The notes below the pieces were generated by a model that made no database searches, was not told where the DNA came from, and saw nothing but the letters and a program-made list of their open reading frames with translations. Positions 1 to 13,519 of a stretch of 64,000 nt of DNA are shown here, in pieces. Made by a program: the position numbers and the translations under genes. The stretch's first letter is position 1, and every line of letters begins with the position of its first letter. The stretch covers positions 54,183,841 to 54,247,840 of the forward strand of contig OZ024890.1 of the NCBI GenBank assembly GCA_964017195.1. Reading direction: 5' to 3'. Source of the stretch: Siderastrea radians. Its lineage: Eukaryota > Cnidaria > Anthozoa > Scleractinia > Rhizangiidae.

Positions 1-282
1 TTGGCTACTAAGCTGAAAAGTTAGTCTCGAGCCCCTGTTGAAGTACAAAGTTCTCTTCTAATTTCACTGAAGTACAAAGCTCTCTTCTAATTTCACTAAT
101 TTCACATGCAGCCACTTGTAGTGCGTATGGCTGTAAAGTATTCTAAAGCTAATACACAGCAGGCTAATTGTATTCTAAGCTTATAAAATAACTTGGTAAC
201 CATTTGCAAAGAGTAATGCTGTAAAATGCTTGTAATATTTCATGCTGATAATTGTAACACTCCCCTCTCCCCTGTGTACAGA

Positions 283-425
283 TTTTTGATGTTCGAGTGG
301 GTCAGGATGTAGATATTTTCCCCCCACGGGGGACCCATAAAGAGGTAGGGGAGACAGTTGTGTCCTTTGTAGGGTGGGGTGGACTGAACTTGCCTCTGCA
401 CTTTATATTATGTTGTTGTTGTTCT
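283..425 (+). pseudogene. Fossil PLAT second-half exon
   Basis: A good acceptor (C/T-rich tract then TACAG, ending at 282) is followed by sequence resembling the exon at 768. The stretch reading DVRVGQDV matches DVKVGQDV there. Further on, GETVVSF..GW recalls the GDGVVFPCKCW signature but lacks its cysteines. The reading frame then runs on without a clear PLAT end or donor. It looks like a decayed duplicate of the neighbouring exon that kept its splice acceptor. It could instead be a divergent exon that is still used. Confidence 0.45.
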
Positions 426-767
426 TTGAGCAATTGCCTTGCTTATCTGGCTGGTACTAATTTTCGATTGTGTTGATATGTTTCAGCTTTAGCTTTGATA
501 GTAATTCCCAGGTTTTTTTATTTTTCCACGGCTGAAACCGCCTTTTAAGACATTGTTACAAGAAGCAATTGTCATGCAATGTAATGCGCATCTTAAAGTT
601 AAAATATTGTCCTATTTTCCCTGCTACTCCTCTTGTATGTTTTTGTTTTACAACAAGTTGCCATGAGTTAATGTAACGCACACATTGATCTTTTCAAACA
701 TGTCTTGCGTTTGAACTGCAGTTCAAATTGCAATTGCCAAAATATCTCCCTCCCTTCCCTTGTGTAG

Positions 768-951
768 GTCACGGATGTCAAAGTGGGTCAAGATGTCTCT
801 GGTGTTCCCAGTAAAGGACTGTACGTGGAGGAAGTGGTGGTGACAGCGTCTCGTGGGGACGGGGTCGTGTTTCCTTGTAAATGCTGGACTGGCGACGAGG
901 ATAAAGTGACCGTGGAACACGTGCAGGAGACTGAGGCGGAGGTGCCTCTTG
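768..951 (+). CDS. PLAT domain a, C-terminal half (first half upstream of window)
   Basis: This 184-nt exon enters in phase 0 and leaves in phase 1. It encodes the second half of a PLAT/LH2 beta-sandwich: a VGQD turn, then YVEEVVV, then the hallmark VVFPCKCW strand. The acceptor is CTTGTGTAG and the donor is GTAAGT. The matching first half must lie before base 1, because none is visible between 1 and 767. The tail (about 20 residues after the CW) is longer than in the sister exons. Confidence 0.85.
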
Positions 952-3900
952 GTAAGTCATGACCGGGTACCTTGAAAAAAAGGACCCTTTTCGACTATAG
1001 TGGTATTAAAACCGTGGTATCCAGAACAAGCGTAATCTCATTTCTTTCTACTGCGTTTGTGCAGCCGAGAGGATAGCAGCAAATATTTAGCAATTCCACG
1101 AGCCCGCATTGCATATCCTACAGAAATTTTTTTACGTTAAAATGGGACACATAGTCGTTGTAGTTACGGTCATTCAGTGGAACCACGAGAATTTATTCAA
1201 GACTGTACGGTTACTGACTATCAAATACGGAAATTAATTCAGAATATAGAGTTTTCAACAGTTAATAAGAAAAGCAAACAACAACAACAACAACAACAAC
1301 AAAAGTCGAGATAAACGAGAAAGCTGTCTAGACAAATACATGTATGGCAACAAATACTTCCAAGAAACCAAGGAAAACAGTGGAATAGGTAAGTCAGCGT
1401 TAAACAATGACCAGAATTTATATGCGAGTGGTTATAAACTAAAATGATTTTTAATGCTTACAGATACTACATACCAGGTGACATTCAAAACTGGTGACAG
1501 GCCCAATGCTGGTACTACGGCTAAAGTTCAGTTTGAATTGTTCGGCGACCAAGGCAAAACAGAACCCATTCAGTTGAGCGAGGACAGAAGCCTTCGCTTA
1601 TTTGAAAGAGGGAACAGTGATAAGTTTAAAGTGGACACAAAGGATGTTGGAAAGGTTTGTATTGTGATCAAAAGGGTTTGTGCCCGCGATACTGGTAATT
1701 GGGCAAACACGGCACAAAGTATAGTGTTTGAATAGGAAAAATCTAAAATGTCGGTGATGTCAAACGATTTCGTAAAATCTGTCAAATTATCAATTGGATA
1801 TTCTAACTGCAAGGTAAAATATCATTGTGGTAAAATCTGAGGGACATAGATGAGCTAGAATTGCTTTGTTTTTTGTTTTGTTTTTTTTTTCTTTCCATAC
1901 ATTTGTATTGGGAAAATGTTACAGATAAATGTATAGAAAAACGAGAAAGCGATTATTTGCTTTCTAGTCAAGCTACGACCCTCTACTGTTTCCACAATAA
2001 TCTGTTACCTGTTTTCTTAAGTTTTGCAATTCATAGTTATTTGACAGCGGCTATCCCACTGTATTTTAAGCTGAGTTTGTCCCCTTTCGAAGGTTGAAGA
2101 TTTTACTGTGTAAAGGTCTATTTCCCCGACGAAAGTTGAATGGAATTAAGAACATTACTTTTATAGCATTAAATTCCCGAATGAAACAAAGACGTGAAAC
2201 TTTCCGCTGGCAGAGTGTTTCTGTAAGGTCGTATTTTATTAGCAACAGCCGTTTGGTCAGTGTAGCATGTCTTTTCGGAAGTTTTTACGGGAATGATTAT
2301 GACAACAAAAAGCTCAAACAATTGGAACACTCAATATATTTCTGGGGCTTAAAACAGCACAGCTGCCAAAAGTGGAGGCCACTGCGGCAATATTGCTAAA
2401 CCTGTCAGTAAACTACGCCAGGTGGAGGGGTGCTCTGTGGCACCAGCTCAAAATCAGGCAAGAAAAAACACTTCTGAATGTGGCCTAAGATAAGAGGGTC
2501 CGCAGATAGGAACGCGCAGAGAATCGACCCTAGATGTTCGATTCCCTATTGAAGGAGACCTACTATTGTTACTTTTATGTTATTTTATTCCCCTATCGAA
2601 GGAGACCTACTATTGTCATTTTTATTTTATTTTATTGTTTGAGATAACTCTTTATCGGTTTGCTTATTTACGCCCAATGCCCGGTTTGGTTTCAGATCGA
2701 AAAGCTTCATGTCAGCCATGATAATTCTGGCCGTGATCCGGACTGGTACCTAGAGGAAGTGACAATCGATGTTCCTGATAAAGGAGAGCAATACGTCTTT
2801 CCTTGTCACCGCTGGTTGGTCGGAAGTCAGCGTGACGTCGATTTAGTTCCTGGTACGTTTTTGCGGTACTTTATTCTCTGTATGATGGAGCTTGATCCCT
2901 TGCTGCCCGAAACCCTGATCATAACTTTATTTTTGGTCAGCTTCACTCAAATTTTGATAACAAAATGGACTTGAAAATTTATTTTGATTTTTTTTTGGGG
3001 GGGGGGGCAATGTACCCCAGTCCTAACTCCTTTACGTTTAATATGGTTGACCTCCCGTACAATTTTGATACATTTGCGTTCTCGTTGCGGTTTGAGGTTA
3101 GCTGAAGGATGTTGGTGAAAGGTGTTCCAATCCTTTGTGAAAAATTAACCCTTTGTAATCACTACACCAGTGCCGGCAATTCTCAAAAGCTAACAGTGAA
3201 CGGCAATAAGATTTTTAAATCCCTTTTCCTCGTTTTCTTGCAGCTGAAACAAAAGATTTTTTGCAAGGTAAGAGAAACTTGTTCGTAGTAGCCTTTTTTC
3301 CGAATTTAATAACCAGGAAGTTTTGGTCAATTGTCCTTAATTGGTTCTCTTGTGGAAATTTCAAAATTCATGCTGTGAGATTATTGTGCAATGCAGAGTC
3401 AAGTTGCTAGAAAGATTGTAACAGCGGATCCTAAAAAGAGCATTCAACTTCATTTCGATGTGTTTACTTCATCGACAGAAGTTGATTATCGGATCATGGT
3501 GAAGACAGGAGATGAAAGAGACGCTGGCACAGATGCCAATGTCTATTTACAAATGTTCGGTGAAAAGGGCAAGACACAAGAATTCTCTCTCAGAGAGGAA
3601 GGAGATAAGAGAAGGTTTGAGGCAGGAAGAATGGACAAGTTTTTGATCCGGACACAAGATATTGGGAAGGTATTGTAACAGTCATTTTAAGCACCAAAGG
3701 CTAGCGCTATTATGAAATCGTTTTCTAAACGCGCAAGGTGAAAAGCTAATGTACGGCACAGACGATATTAAGCCACTGTACAAAATTGTCCCTGTGTTCC
3801 AGTGTTCGTTTCGCTGAACTATCCATGAGCGGAAGAAGAGGCTACTCGTAGTCTAAACAGAAAACTGTCCAAAATTTTTTAGGTTGTCCCTGGGTCCCGG

Positions 3901-6900
3901 TGTTTAGTTTCGTTTAGTGAAGAAACCTAACAAAAACAAAATATTGACTGATGGTGGCCTGCGTAGCAAGCGCTTCCGTAGGTTTTCCCGCTCGTTCGAG
4001 GCATTTTCCGCGTTTTGGCCGCGCGAAAATACTCGCCCTTACCCCAATTTTATGCGCGGCCAAAAAGCGGAAAACACCTCGAACGTATGGGAAAACCTAC
4101 GGAAACGCCTGCTACGCTGGATAGACTGGTGGAAGAGACAGGTGCTGGTGGGTAGGGGGGAGGGGTAGGCTGGAGGTAGGTTCAACCAAGATGTTCATAC
4201 TGGTTGCTTCACCTTACTTTCCTTTTTTTTTTTTTGATCCAGTTGAGCTCTGTTCGTATCAGCCGGGACAACAAGGGCGTGAAACCCGGCTGGTTGCTTG
4301 ACAGAATCACCATTGACGTGGATGAAAGAGATGAACACTACGTTTTCTACTGTAACCGCTGGCTCGGAAGTTCGGACACTGCAGTCGAATTTATACCAGG
4401 TAATTGTGACGGCTGTGTTGCGCACGCTTGCTTGCTGTTAGAAAATATAACTTGGCAACGTCAGTTACGTGCTGTTTGTAAGGAAACCGAAGGGACAGAT
4501 TGCACGCTGTTTTACAGAGGAAAAGAAAGATCGAGTTTCTCTCTCCTTAATACTACAGGAGAACTGGAGGAGTTAAGTTTGTAACAAGAAGTATTAGGAA
4601 GATCGAAGTAGTGTGAATTTCGCTCTCTCCTGGGCAAACAGTCCTTTCCACATTTCAGTTTCCCTTGTTTAGAATACCAAGAAGCTGGTCGTGGGAGCGT
4701 AGCAATAACAGGTTATTCATTTGCTTTATTTTTGTTTTTGTTTACACTGCAGTTTAATAATTGTGTCAGTGTATAAGGTTATTGTACGTGTTGTTTCGTG
4801 ACGAGGTGAATTCTGGCCTCTTTGAGACCAAGTAAAGTGTTCGTAATAGAGATTACAAGAATGTTGGCTGTACTGTCCGTTACGTTATCATGAAGAACTG
4901 TGCACGCCCAGTGGTGCATAGAAAACAAGAAACACGCCCATACCCCCCTCCCCGCCCCACCTACCACGGTTTTCGCTAGCTTTGTAGCTTGTCCTCGCTT
5001 CAGTGTGAGCTCCGTGTTAATACCAAGGTTTTTACTTCTTTACAGAACAAGGCACTTTGCCGGGCCAAGATGGCATGTATACAGGTACAGGATACAGGGT
5101 CTTAATTGACCCATCGCATTTCATGCTTACATTATTTAAATGCTGTTTACCTTTAAATTAGACAAAAGGTCGGTTATGAAATTTCGCGGTGTTCTAATTT
5201 TAGCACGTAAAAAAATAGTTTTTGCCTCCGAGAGTAAAAACTTAAAGGGGCGTCAATGCGTGCTTAAAGTTACAATACCAGAATCTTGCGTAAAGTGAGC
5301 GCGCTGTTTTATCAGTTGATGATGACGGAACATCGAGGAAAGGCTCAGAAGCGGAAGCTTACGATTGTATATTGGAGAACAACAACGACATGCAACAACA
5401 AAAATAGAATATGTGATAACACGTTACATGGAAAAATATTATTGACACTACTCCAGCATGCATGTCAACGGGCTAGCTTAATCCTTTCTTCAAAATAAAC
5501 AAAAGACGAGAAAACAGTGAACTTTTGATACCGCTGTCATTGTTGGTCAGTCCTGATTCTTAGCAAAAGTCTTAAAGAATGTTCGAAATTCGCGGTTCTG
5601 CAGTCTTTTAATCCGATATTATATAATGTTCTTATAGGATGTTAAATATTTATGCAACACACTCGTTGTATGCTGTGCTAAAATTGGACACTGCTGTTCT
5701 AAACATTAACAATAATAATACTCTATCCAATTGATCTATGAATGCCCCCCCCCCCCCCAGATTAGCAATTGCTACCTGTTGGCCTGTCCACTGAAGTAAG
5801 AATTTCAAATAAAGCTGGAAATTGGAAAGAACAAAGCGACGGCGAATGTTGACAAGATTTCGAAAACTTTTGCAAGCGCACGGCAGCAGAGTCAGTTGAT
5901 TCTAAGTAAAATTCCAGCAGGTTGAAACTTTTGTAGAATGCTTGAGCAAACCCTTTAAGCCCCAATAGTGGTGAGTATCAAACTTCGCCTCATCAAATCA
6001 GTGCATTACAACACATACAGGTCATGAAAATCAAGGAAATGATTACCAAAGATGAATTTTCTGGATGTTTAAGCAAGTTCTCCCAAGTGGTACTAAAAAA
6101 AATGTATAGAAACCAGGAAGCTAAGGAGAATTTCTATAATGATGCTGGGGCTTAAAGGATTAGCGAGACTGAGAGTACGAACTCCGTCTGCCTCTTAGCA
6201 ACTCTTATTCTCTGCTGGACCCTTGTACTAATCAATGTGGTTTAATTCACGATACTTTATAGTGAGTGTCAAAGTTGGCGAAGTCCTGGATCCCGATGTG
6301 AATCCGTTCTATCAGATTATTGGCCGAAAGGGAGAGACCAACAAAATCCGTCTACGAGAAGGATACTCCAGATCGCATGTCTTCACCAAGGGAAATACAT
6401 ACAAAGTGTCTGTTAAAAGCCCGGATATGGGAGAGGTGTGTATGGAGGAGTAGCGCATGACGTGAAATTTTGGTTGGTTTAATTTTGCGATTTTCCACGA
6501 TTACAAATAGATCATCCAGTATAATTAATGTCCTCACGAAATTTTCTGTGCAAACACTCTAATTGCCAATGTCACCAATTTCATTGCCATTGACGTCTAG
6601 AGTGTTATGAACTTTTCCGTTTCTAGATGTGAGAGGGCTGAAAATTTTCTTGTAACCGGTCCCAGTTTTTGGTAAAACATCAAGGCAGTTCCCCATTATT
6701 ACAGTGGCTAATAATCTGGACCCAGTTGTTCAAAAGTTGGATAGCGCTATCCACCGGATAAATCTCTATCCAGTGGATAACGCAATTGGTTTCCCTAACA
6801 CTTATCCACTGGATAGTGATTTATCCCGTGGATAGCGCTATCCAACTTTTGAACAACTGGGGCCTGATAACCTAAACTAGGTAATACCCTAAAGAAAAAT

Positions 6901-9900
6901 GCCAGTGGGTAAAGGCATGTGTACCTATCCCCTCCCCAAAGAAAAATACCGTCTTTTACCCCCTCCCCCCGGAAAAGACCTGGCAGAATCTCACTGTCTA
7001 AAAACACACTGGGAAATATTTGAATCGCGTAGATGTCGGTAACATAATGGTGAATTTCTAACCTTAGAAACTCCTTGCCAACTCCTCGTCAAATTCAAAT
7101 GTAAACCTTGTCTGGGGCGCCTGTGCATTTATTCACAGATCACCAAGCTTCGTATCGGAGATGATGGGTATGGGCGCGGAAGAACCATATTTGTGGAAGA
7201 AGTCACTGTTACTAACAAGCAAGGAGACACCGTTGTGTTCCCTTGTCGCTGCTGGCTCGGTAAAGATGACTCTAATGGTACAATTATCAGAGAGCTCATC
7301 CCTGGAAAACCGGTACCGGAGGAACTGGAAGGTAAATGCTACTTGTTTGCGAAAGTTTCCAAAGGTTTAGCCGATCCATTTTAGTTTTACACACTAAATT
7401 TTTGTTGGCGTCTGTCCGCCTTCATAAGAGCATAGTAAACGCTCGTTAGCCTCGCATCTGAGCTGTTGCTTTATATTGTTGCTGACGTCTTTAGTTTTAA
7501 ATTGAAGGCGTGTAAGCAAAAGTAAACGCTCTTTGCTCTTTATTTACGCATATGACACCCTGATGAAGGTGAATAAACGAGAAGCAGTGGACGTCTACTT
7601 TAAAAGCTGTAAGCGAGCTAACTCGCTTAAGTAAAATTTAACTGAATAAACGAGCCAGAAGGCTTACTGGTGATCAGCCATTCATACACTCAAACACAAA
7701 GAGGTACTGGGTTAAAAATTTTTTTTCGCCCCTAAGGTCGTCGGCGCTCAGGTTGTTGCCTCTGCTCAGTTCACTATGAAGCAGATCTTCATTTATTGGT
7801 TCGACACTAATGTATGTGTGTGGTTTTTTTTCCCCTCCAGACATTTCGTACCATATGACAATCAAAACTGGTGATAAACCGAATGCAGGAACAGATGCTA
7901 ACGTGTATTTCGCGCTACACGGTGACAAAGGAGAAACTCCACGAATCGGCCTCCAGGACGAGAGTAAGACGTTTAGACGATTTGAAAGAGCCAGAGCTGA
8001 CAAGTTTGTGGTACAAACTGCTGATGTCGGCAAGGTATATCACGCAGTCATTATTACCAAACCGCCTTTCTGCGGTTCGCTTTGTCCCAAAGTTAATCTT
8101 CTTATAATCTCTAACTTCAGCGATGCAGAAACCCCGTTAATACGGACTCTTAGCTGTGTCCCCATAATGACCTTTTTTAAGGTGTTCACCTTTATTGGTA
8201 AGAAGGAATGTACTATTTAGCTGTTCACACAGTACGTAAAACGTGAAACTCGCGTTAAATAGTGCAATTCTACTTTTCTTCAAAAGTTGCACTAGCTAAT
8301 TGCAAAGCATTGTTGAGTGTTGGCTGGGTATCTTGATAAAATGTCAATTCGAATATTTATGTGTATTTCTTAAGCAAAATGGGGCTAAACTTCAGAATAC
8401 AGGGACCACATTCAATGAGATCCAAAGGCGCCGGCCGACTGCTAAAGAAGATACCAAGTATATACACCCAAGTCTTAGCGTGCATATCATTTGTCGCTCT
8501 TTACATCCACTGCTGAGCTAAAAGAGCCAAAGCAAGTCACTAATATGGAGACTGAAGACTTAACGCAAGAGTAATTTCTTCTTCTATACGTTGGCCACCG
8601 TTCACCTAAACATCTGAAACATTCAAATCAGTAATTTTGAAATGTTCTCGGGAATGGTGTCGGTGAACGAAGCTGACCTTCCTTGTTATCAAACGAAGCT
8701 TTTTTGAAATTTTTAGCTGGAGAAGCTTATCATTGGACACGATGACAGAGGACGGGATCCTGCTTGGTTCTTAGATGAAGTAGATGTCGACATTCCTGTG
8801 CGAGATGAACATTATAAATTCAGGTGTGGAGGATGGCTTGGGGGCGCGCAGCCTGGTCAGCGGAAGGAAGCAGTTTTATTCCCAGGTAATATATGAATCT
8901 GATTCGTGTGAAACTTGACGCGCTGGCGTGTAGCTCCGTTTGGTTAGCATGAAGTTCCCAGAATATTGCTACTTCTCCCCGTATGAAGTCCCAATGCAGT
9001 TCAAGACCCTCCAGTATTTTCCAGCTAAAGTTGTAAGGCTCTGTAAAATGGCCAAATACTGTGGCAACCCACCTTGCATTTCTATTTATTTACTTTTCAG
9101 TGGATGACATTGAAGGACCAGTCAAACCCATTGATATTGGGGATCTACAGCGTAAGTCATGTATTGTATTATTGTTTCGCGTGGTTAAATAAGACAATTA
9201 ACCCCCCCCCCCCCCCCGTTATACACAAACTGACGCGGCTGTAAAGAGTTGTGGAAAACCGAAAAAACTGGTTAACCTAAAAAACAAGTTGATATATAAA
9301 GTATGGTTTGTTTACCCGATTCTTTCTGGGTAAATAAATTTGTATGATTTTTCTTCGTCTTTAAAGAACTTCAGTTTCTTTTAGACTGTTGTAGCTCTAT
9401 TCTTTGTGGCTTGTTGTAGCTTTGTTTTGTTATAGTCATAATTCTATGTGGCTTATAACTTTATTATGTTATAATTATAATTTTAAACGGGGCTTTATTT
9501 GAAACTATGTTGTCAATGGAATATTGACCATAAGAAACTGTCAGACTGCGTGTTTAAGTTTCTAATTGCTAGCTCTTTCTTCGTTTTTGATCTGATGTGT
9601 TGTTTCTTGTTTCCAGAAACTGGAGCAGCCCTTGGTAAGCATAAGTCTCTCTTTTGAAGTAACCTTAGGAAACAGTAGTTGCGTAGTCGCTGTTGCAAAA
9701 TAATTGTTAACAAGAAAAATCATATGATATGACAACTTCAGCTGTTTGAAATATTTATAATGTGAGTCAATCAATCAATTAGCCATAGCAACGCAAATGA
9801 AAAGATGCAGACTTAGTTTGAGAGGTTTGTAGAAGGAAGGCTGACCAACGAACCTAATGGCCCATCTGGATGGTGTTCATACGCCAGCTTTTGGAACCCT

Positions 9901-12112
9901 CCTCGTCTTCTCCCCTCCCCCTCCCCCTCCCCCTCTTCTCCCCTCTTCTCGTTTCCTTCCGCTACCTTCCTAGACGTTCGCTTCCCAAACAATAGCCCTT
10001 TTCACAGTTACCTTTTCTCATTTGCATTACAATGTTTTTGAACGTGGATGCGAGGCAATTTCGGGCAATTTTGCAGTTTCTGCCCGAAATTGCCTCACAT
10101 CCATGTTCAAATACATTATAATGCAAATGAGAAAAGTTAACTGTGAAAAGGGTTATTCCTTTCATTCATGTCGGTGAATAGAGGCAACACGAACCCTTTA
10201 AACTCCAGCATCACTATACAAATTCTCCTTACTGGTCTCCATACATTTTGTTGAGAACTAGTTGGGAGAACTTGGCCAATCATCAAGGCAAAAACCACCT
10301 TCCTTAATTCTCGTGACCTGTGTGTGTTACAGTGCATTGATGTAATGAGAAGAAATTTGATGTTGATTACTGCTGGCTACTTTTGGGGCTGTAAAGGGTT
10401 AATCAAGAAAACCACTCTATGACTGTGAACAACAGAATGAGGCTACAGTAACTTTAAGTTTCTTAGTTGTCGAAAAATGAAAGAGGTGCTCTGTTTTGTA
10501 GAAGGAGAGTAAGAAGAGGACTTAAGACTGATAACTGAAGTTGCCCTTTAATGTATCAAGCATTTAGTGCATGTGTAATCCGGAAGGGAACAATGTGTTC
10601 TACTTTATTGCATTAACTGCCTCTCCGTGTTTTCACCAGACTCGGAATATGACGTAGAATTCAAGACGGCAACGGAAGAAAACGCCGGTACAGACGCCAA
10701 TGTGTATTTTCAAATGATCGGCGAGGATGGAGAGAGCCAAGAAATTGAACTCAAGAACATTGAGAAGGGCTACTTTCACCGAGGACAACTCGACAGGTTC
10801 AGAGTCCGAGCAAAAGATGTTGGAAGGGTAAGTAACAATTTACCACTGGTCGGTGACGTATGAACATCCGGGTAACTTATGGTATGACACTTGGATTCGA
10901 GGCGTTAACAACTTGACTTCTGGGACGAGAAATTCCCGCAATGGTTGTTGCGTTTTACCTTAAATTGCCTTTTTTTATTTGTTTTTTGTTTGTTTGTTTG
11001 TTTTGTTTTCTCTGCCTTTCTTCTTGCAGTTCAAAATGTTATTTTCCGTTCACAGAAATTGTAACTCCAATTCCTGGTGGCTGTTATGGATTATGTTAAA
11101 CTTTTCTTGTCGTTGCTGATGTTCGTTTCCTCTTCCTCCTCCTGTTCCAGTTAAAAATGTTGGATTTTGGTCAGGACAGTTCTAGCTCCAATTTCCATGA
11201 ATTCCGATGGTTGTTGTTAAATTGTTGTTGTTCTGTTCGTTTTCTTTGCCTTCTCATCGTCCAGACATAAGTGCTGCATGTTGATCACGACCATCCTGGC
11301 TGCAATTCTCGTCGGTTTTTACTTTTTTTTCCTTTCAGTAATTTTTTCTTTTGCTTTCTTTATTGCAGTTAAAAATGCTGCGTGTTGGTCACGACAATTC
11401 TGGCTCCAACTCGCAATGGCTGCTTGAGGAGGTTGTGATATACTCTCTGGCTCGTGGTGAGCGCTATGTGTTCAAGTGTGGCCGCTGGATCGGTGGACGA
11501 AACAGGGAGGTCGAACTTCCTTTAGGTGAGCCGTTGTAATGATGGTGAATTCTCTAGTGTGATAGTTAATTGTGTTTGTAACCCACGCGATCATGTTCTG
11601 TTTTCGTTTCGCTCGGTAAACCATTCTTGCGGGCAACGCGGAACGAATTTAGCGAGCGTCCCACGTAAGAAAGTTAAGAGGGTTGCTTAAATTTGGCTTA
11701 GTCGCAGGGGCCTCCTTTAGGAGGATTAGGTTATCCACATAACTATAATAGGACGGATATCACTTCTCCCTAAACTTACCAAAGTTGCTATCTATAAAAT
11801 TGTCTTTATTGAAATTTTGTTCTTTACCAGTTCATGTATACTCGGCCTCAAAAATTTGAGGTCCGCCGGTAGGCGCAAACTTCTGTATTGCCCTAACAAC
11901 ATTTACATCTTATCTTTCAGATTCCTGGAATCACGGCCAACTAGGTTAGTGACTGTGAAATTCTTTCTCATTATGTACGTAGTATTTTCAGTGGCATTCC
12001 TTGCGACCTACTGAAAACTTGCGCGGTCTGACGCCATTTTGGCGCTTTCCTAGTTATTCAAGTGTCCTCATAGATGCGTTTTATTTATTTATTCATTATT
12101 TTATTTATTTGT

Positions 12113-12147
<35 letters not shown>

Positions 12148-13482
12148 TTTCGGTTGTTCAGTTGGTCGGGAGCCAGATATTACAGATTTAATTGATTACA
12201 TGCAGTCAGGAGATGAGACGAAGATTATCAACGCTGCAGGCTACCTCCAGCACTTGTGCTACAGTAAAGAGACTGTGAAGGATAAAGTCAGGTACTCATG
12301 CAGTAAAATCTAGCACGATCATTTAGCTTTTTGTCTTGCTTTAAAAGGATCTGTGACAAAATTGGCACTGTTTAACCGTTTTGGTTTGGTAAGCGTGAAA
12401 GCCCCCAAATTACAGTGTTAACCAAATTACCTGCCTTTGCTTTACTGCAAACACTCGTTCAGACAAACTGGACTACATCACTCAGGGGATATCGACTAAC
12501 AAAGCGGTATTTTCTCAGCTACACTTGATCATGGTATTTAATTCAGATAGGTTTTGGGTGCTATTATACAAATCAGTACTTAACCGCGATCTTGTTCTGT
12601 TGGTAACAATGTTCAACCCTAAGATGTGCCAGCCACTCCCTGCTGCATGGCACAAATTATTGCGAATTGGTGATTTCATTTTAAAGGGAAGGGAGAGAGA
12701 GGGGTGGAATATTTTTCCTTTCTATTCAATTTGTGTGATTTCAGCAAGTCGTTGTCAATTAGATGCCCCCTTATCGAAAAGAAACAACTACGTTACATGT
12801 AGAAACGAAATGTTAGCACAATGAGTATTCTCTGTTTCATTCGAACGTAACTCTGTAAGGCATCAGGGCCTGGACATAACAGTTGATAAATGATTGATAA
12901 CTTCTGTAGTGGTGCAACGGTGGGAGGATCCTTTTATACGCTGACAATTCTCACGAGCAATTTTATCGGCCCAAAAATCACAGGTTGCATGAAAATTTTA
13001 ACCGATTTTTAGTACAAACGTGAGGGTCAAAGTTGTAAAAGAGTTCTCTGTTTGTCTGTAAGACAGTGGCTGTTATCGTGGTAGAAAGTTTCCTTTCCTA
13101 ATTCGGTTTCCTGTACAACTTAATATCTTGCGATCACCTTGTTTTTCCCGTGAAAAATTACAAATGTTCTCTGTTCGAAACGTCATTCAGGAACTGCTCT
13201 GTTTCTGTCCATCTTTCTTTCTTTTTTTTTTTCTTTCTATTTTCATTCGCTGATCTTTTGTTTGTTTTTAATCTGTTTATTCAACAGAGACCTCGGTGGA
13301 ATCCCAGTGATTGTCAGACTATTGAGGCATTCTGAGTGGCGGGTTAGATATGCCGCCATCTGCCTCTTGAGAAATCTGTCTTTCAGTATGAAACACGACG
13401 CCAACAGGGTAAGAAACCGGTTTTTTACAACGAATGAATGGTCACACTTAAGGGTTTAAACCTCGGACTGAAAATTAAAGTT

Positions 13483-13519
<37 letters not shown>

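Noticed and set aside
3391..3478. Upstream extension of the PLAT c first-half exon to the ATG at 3391
   Set aside because: The acceptor at 3396 would give the wrong phase; only 3479 matches the phase and length of the sister exons.
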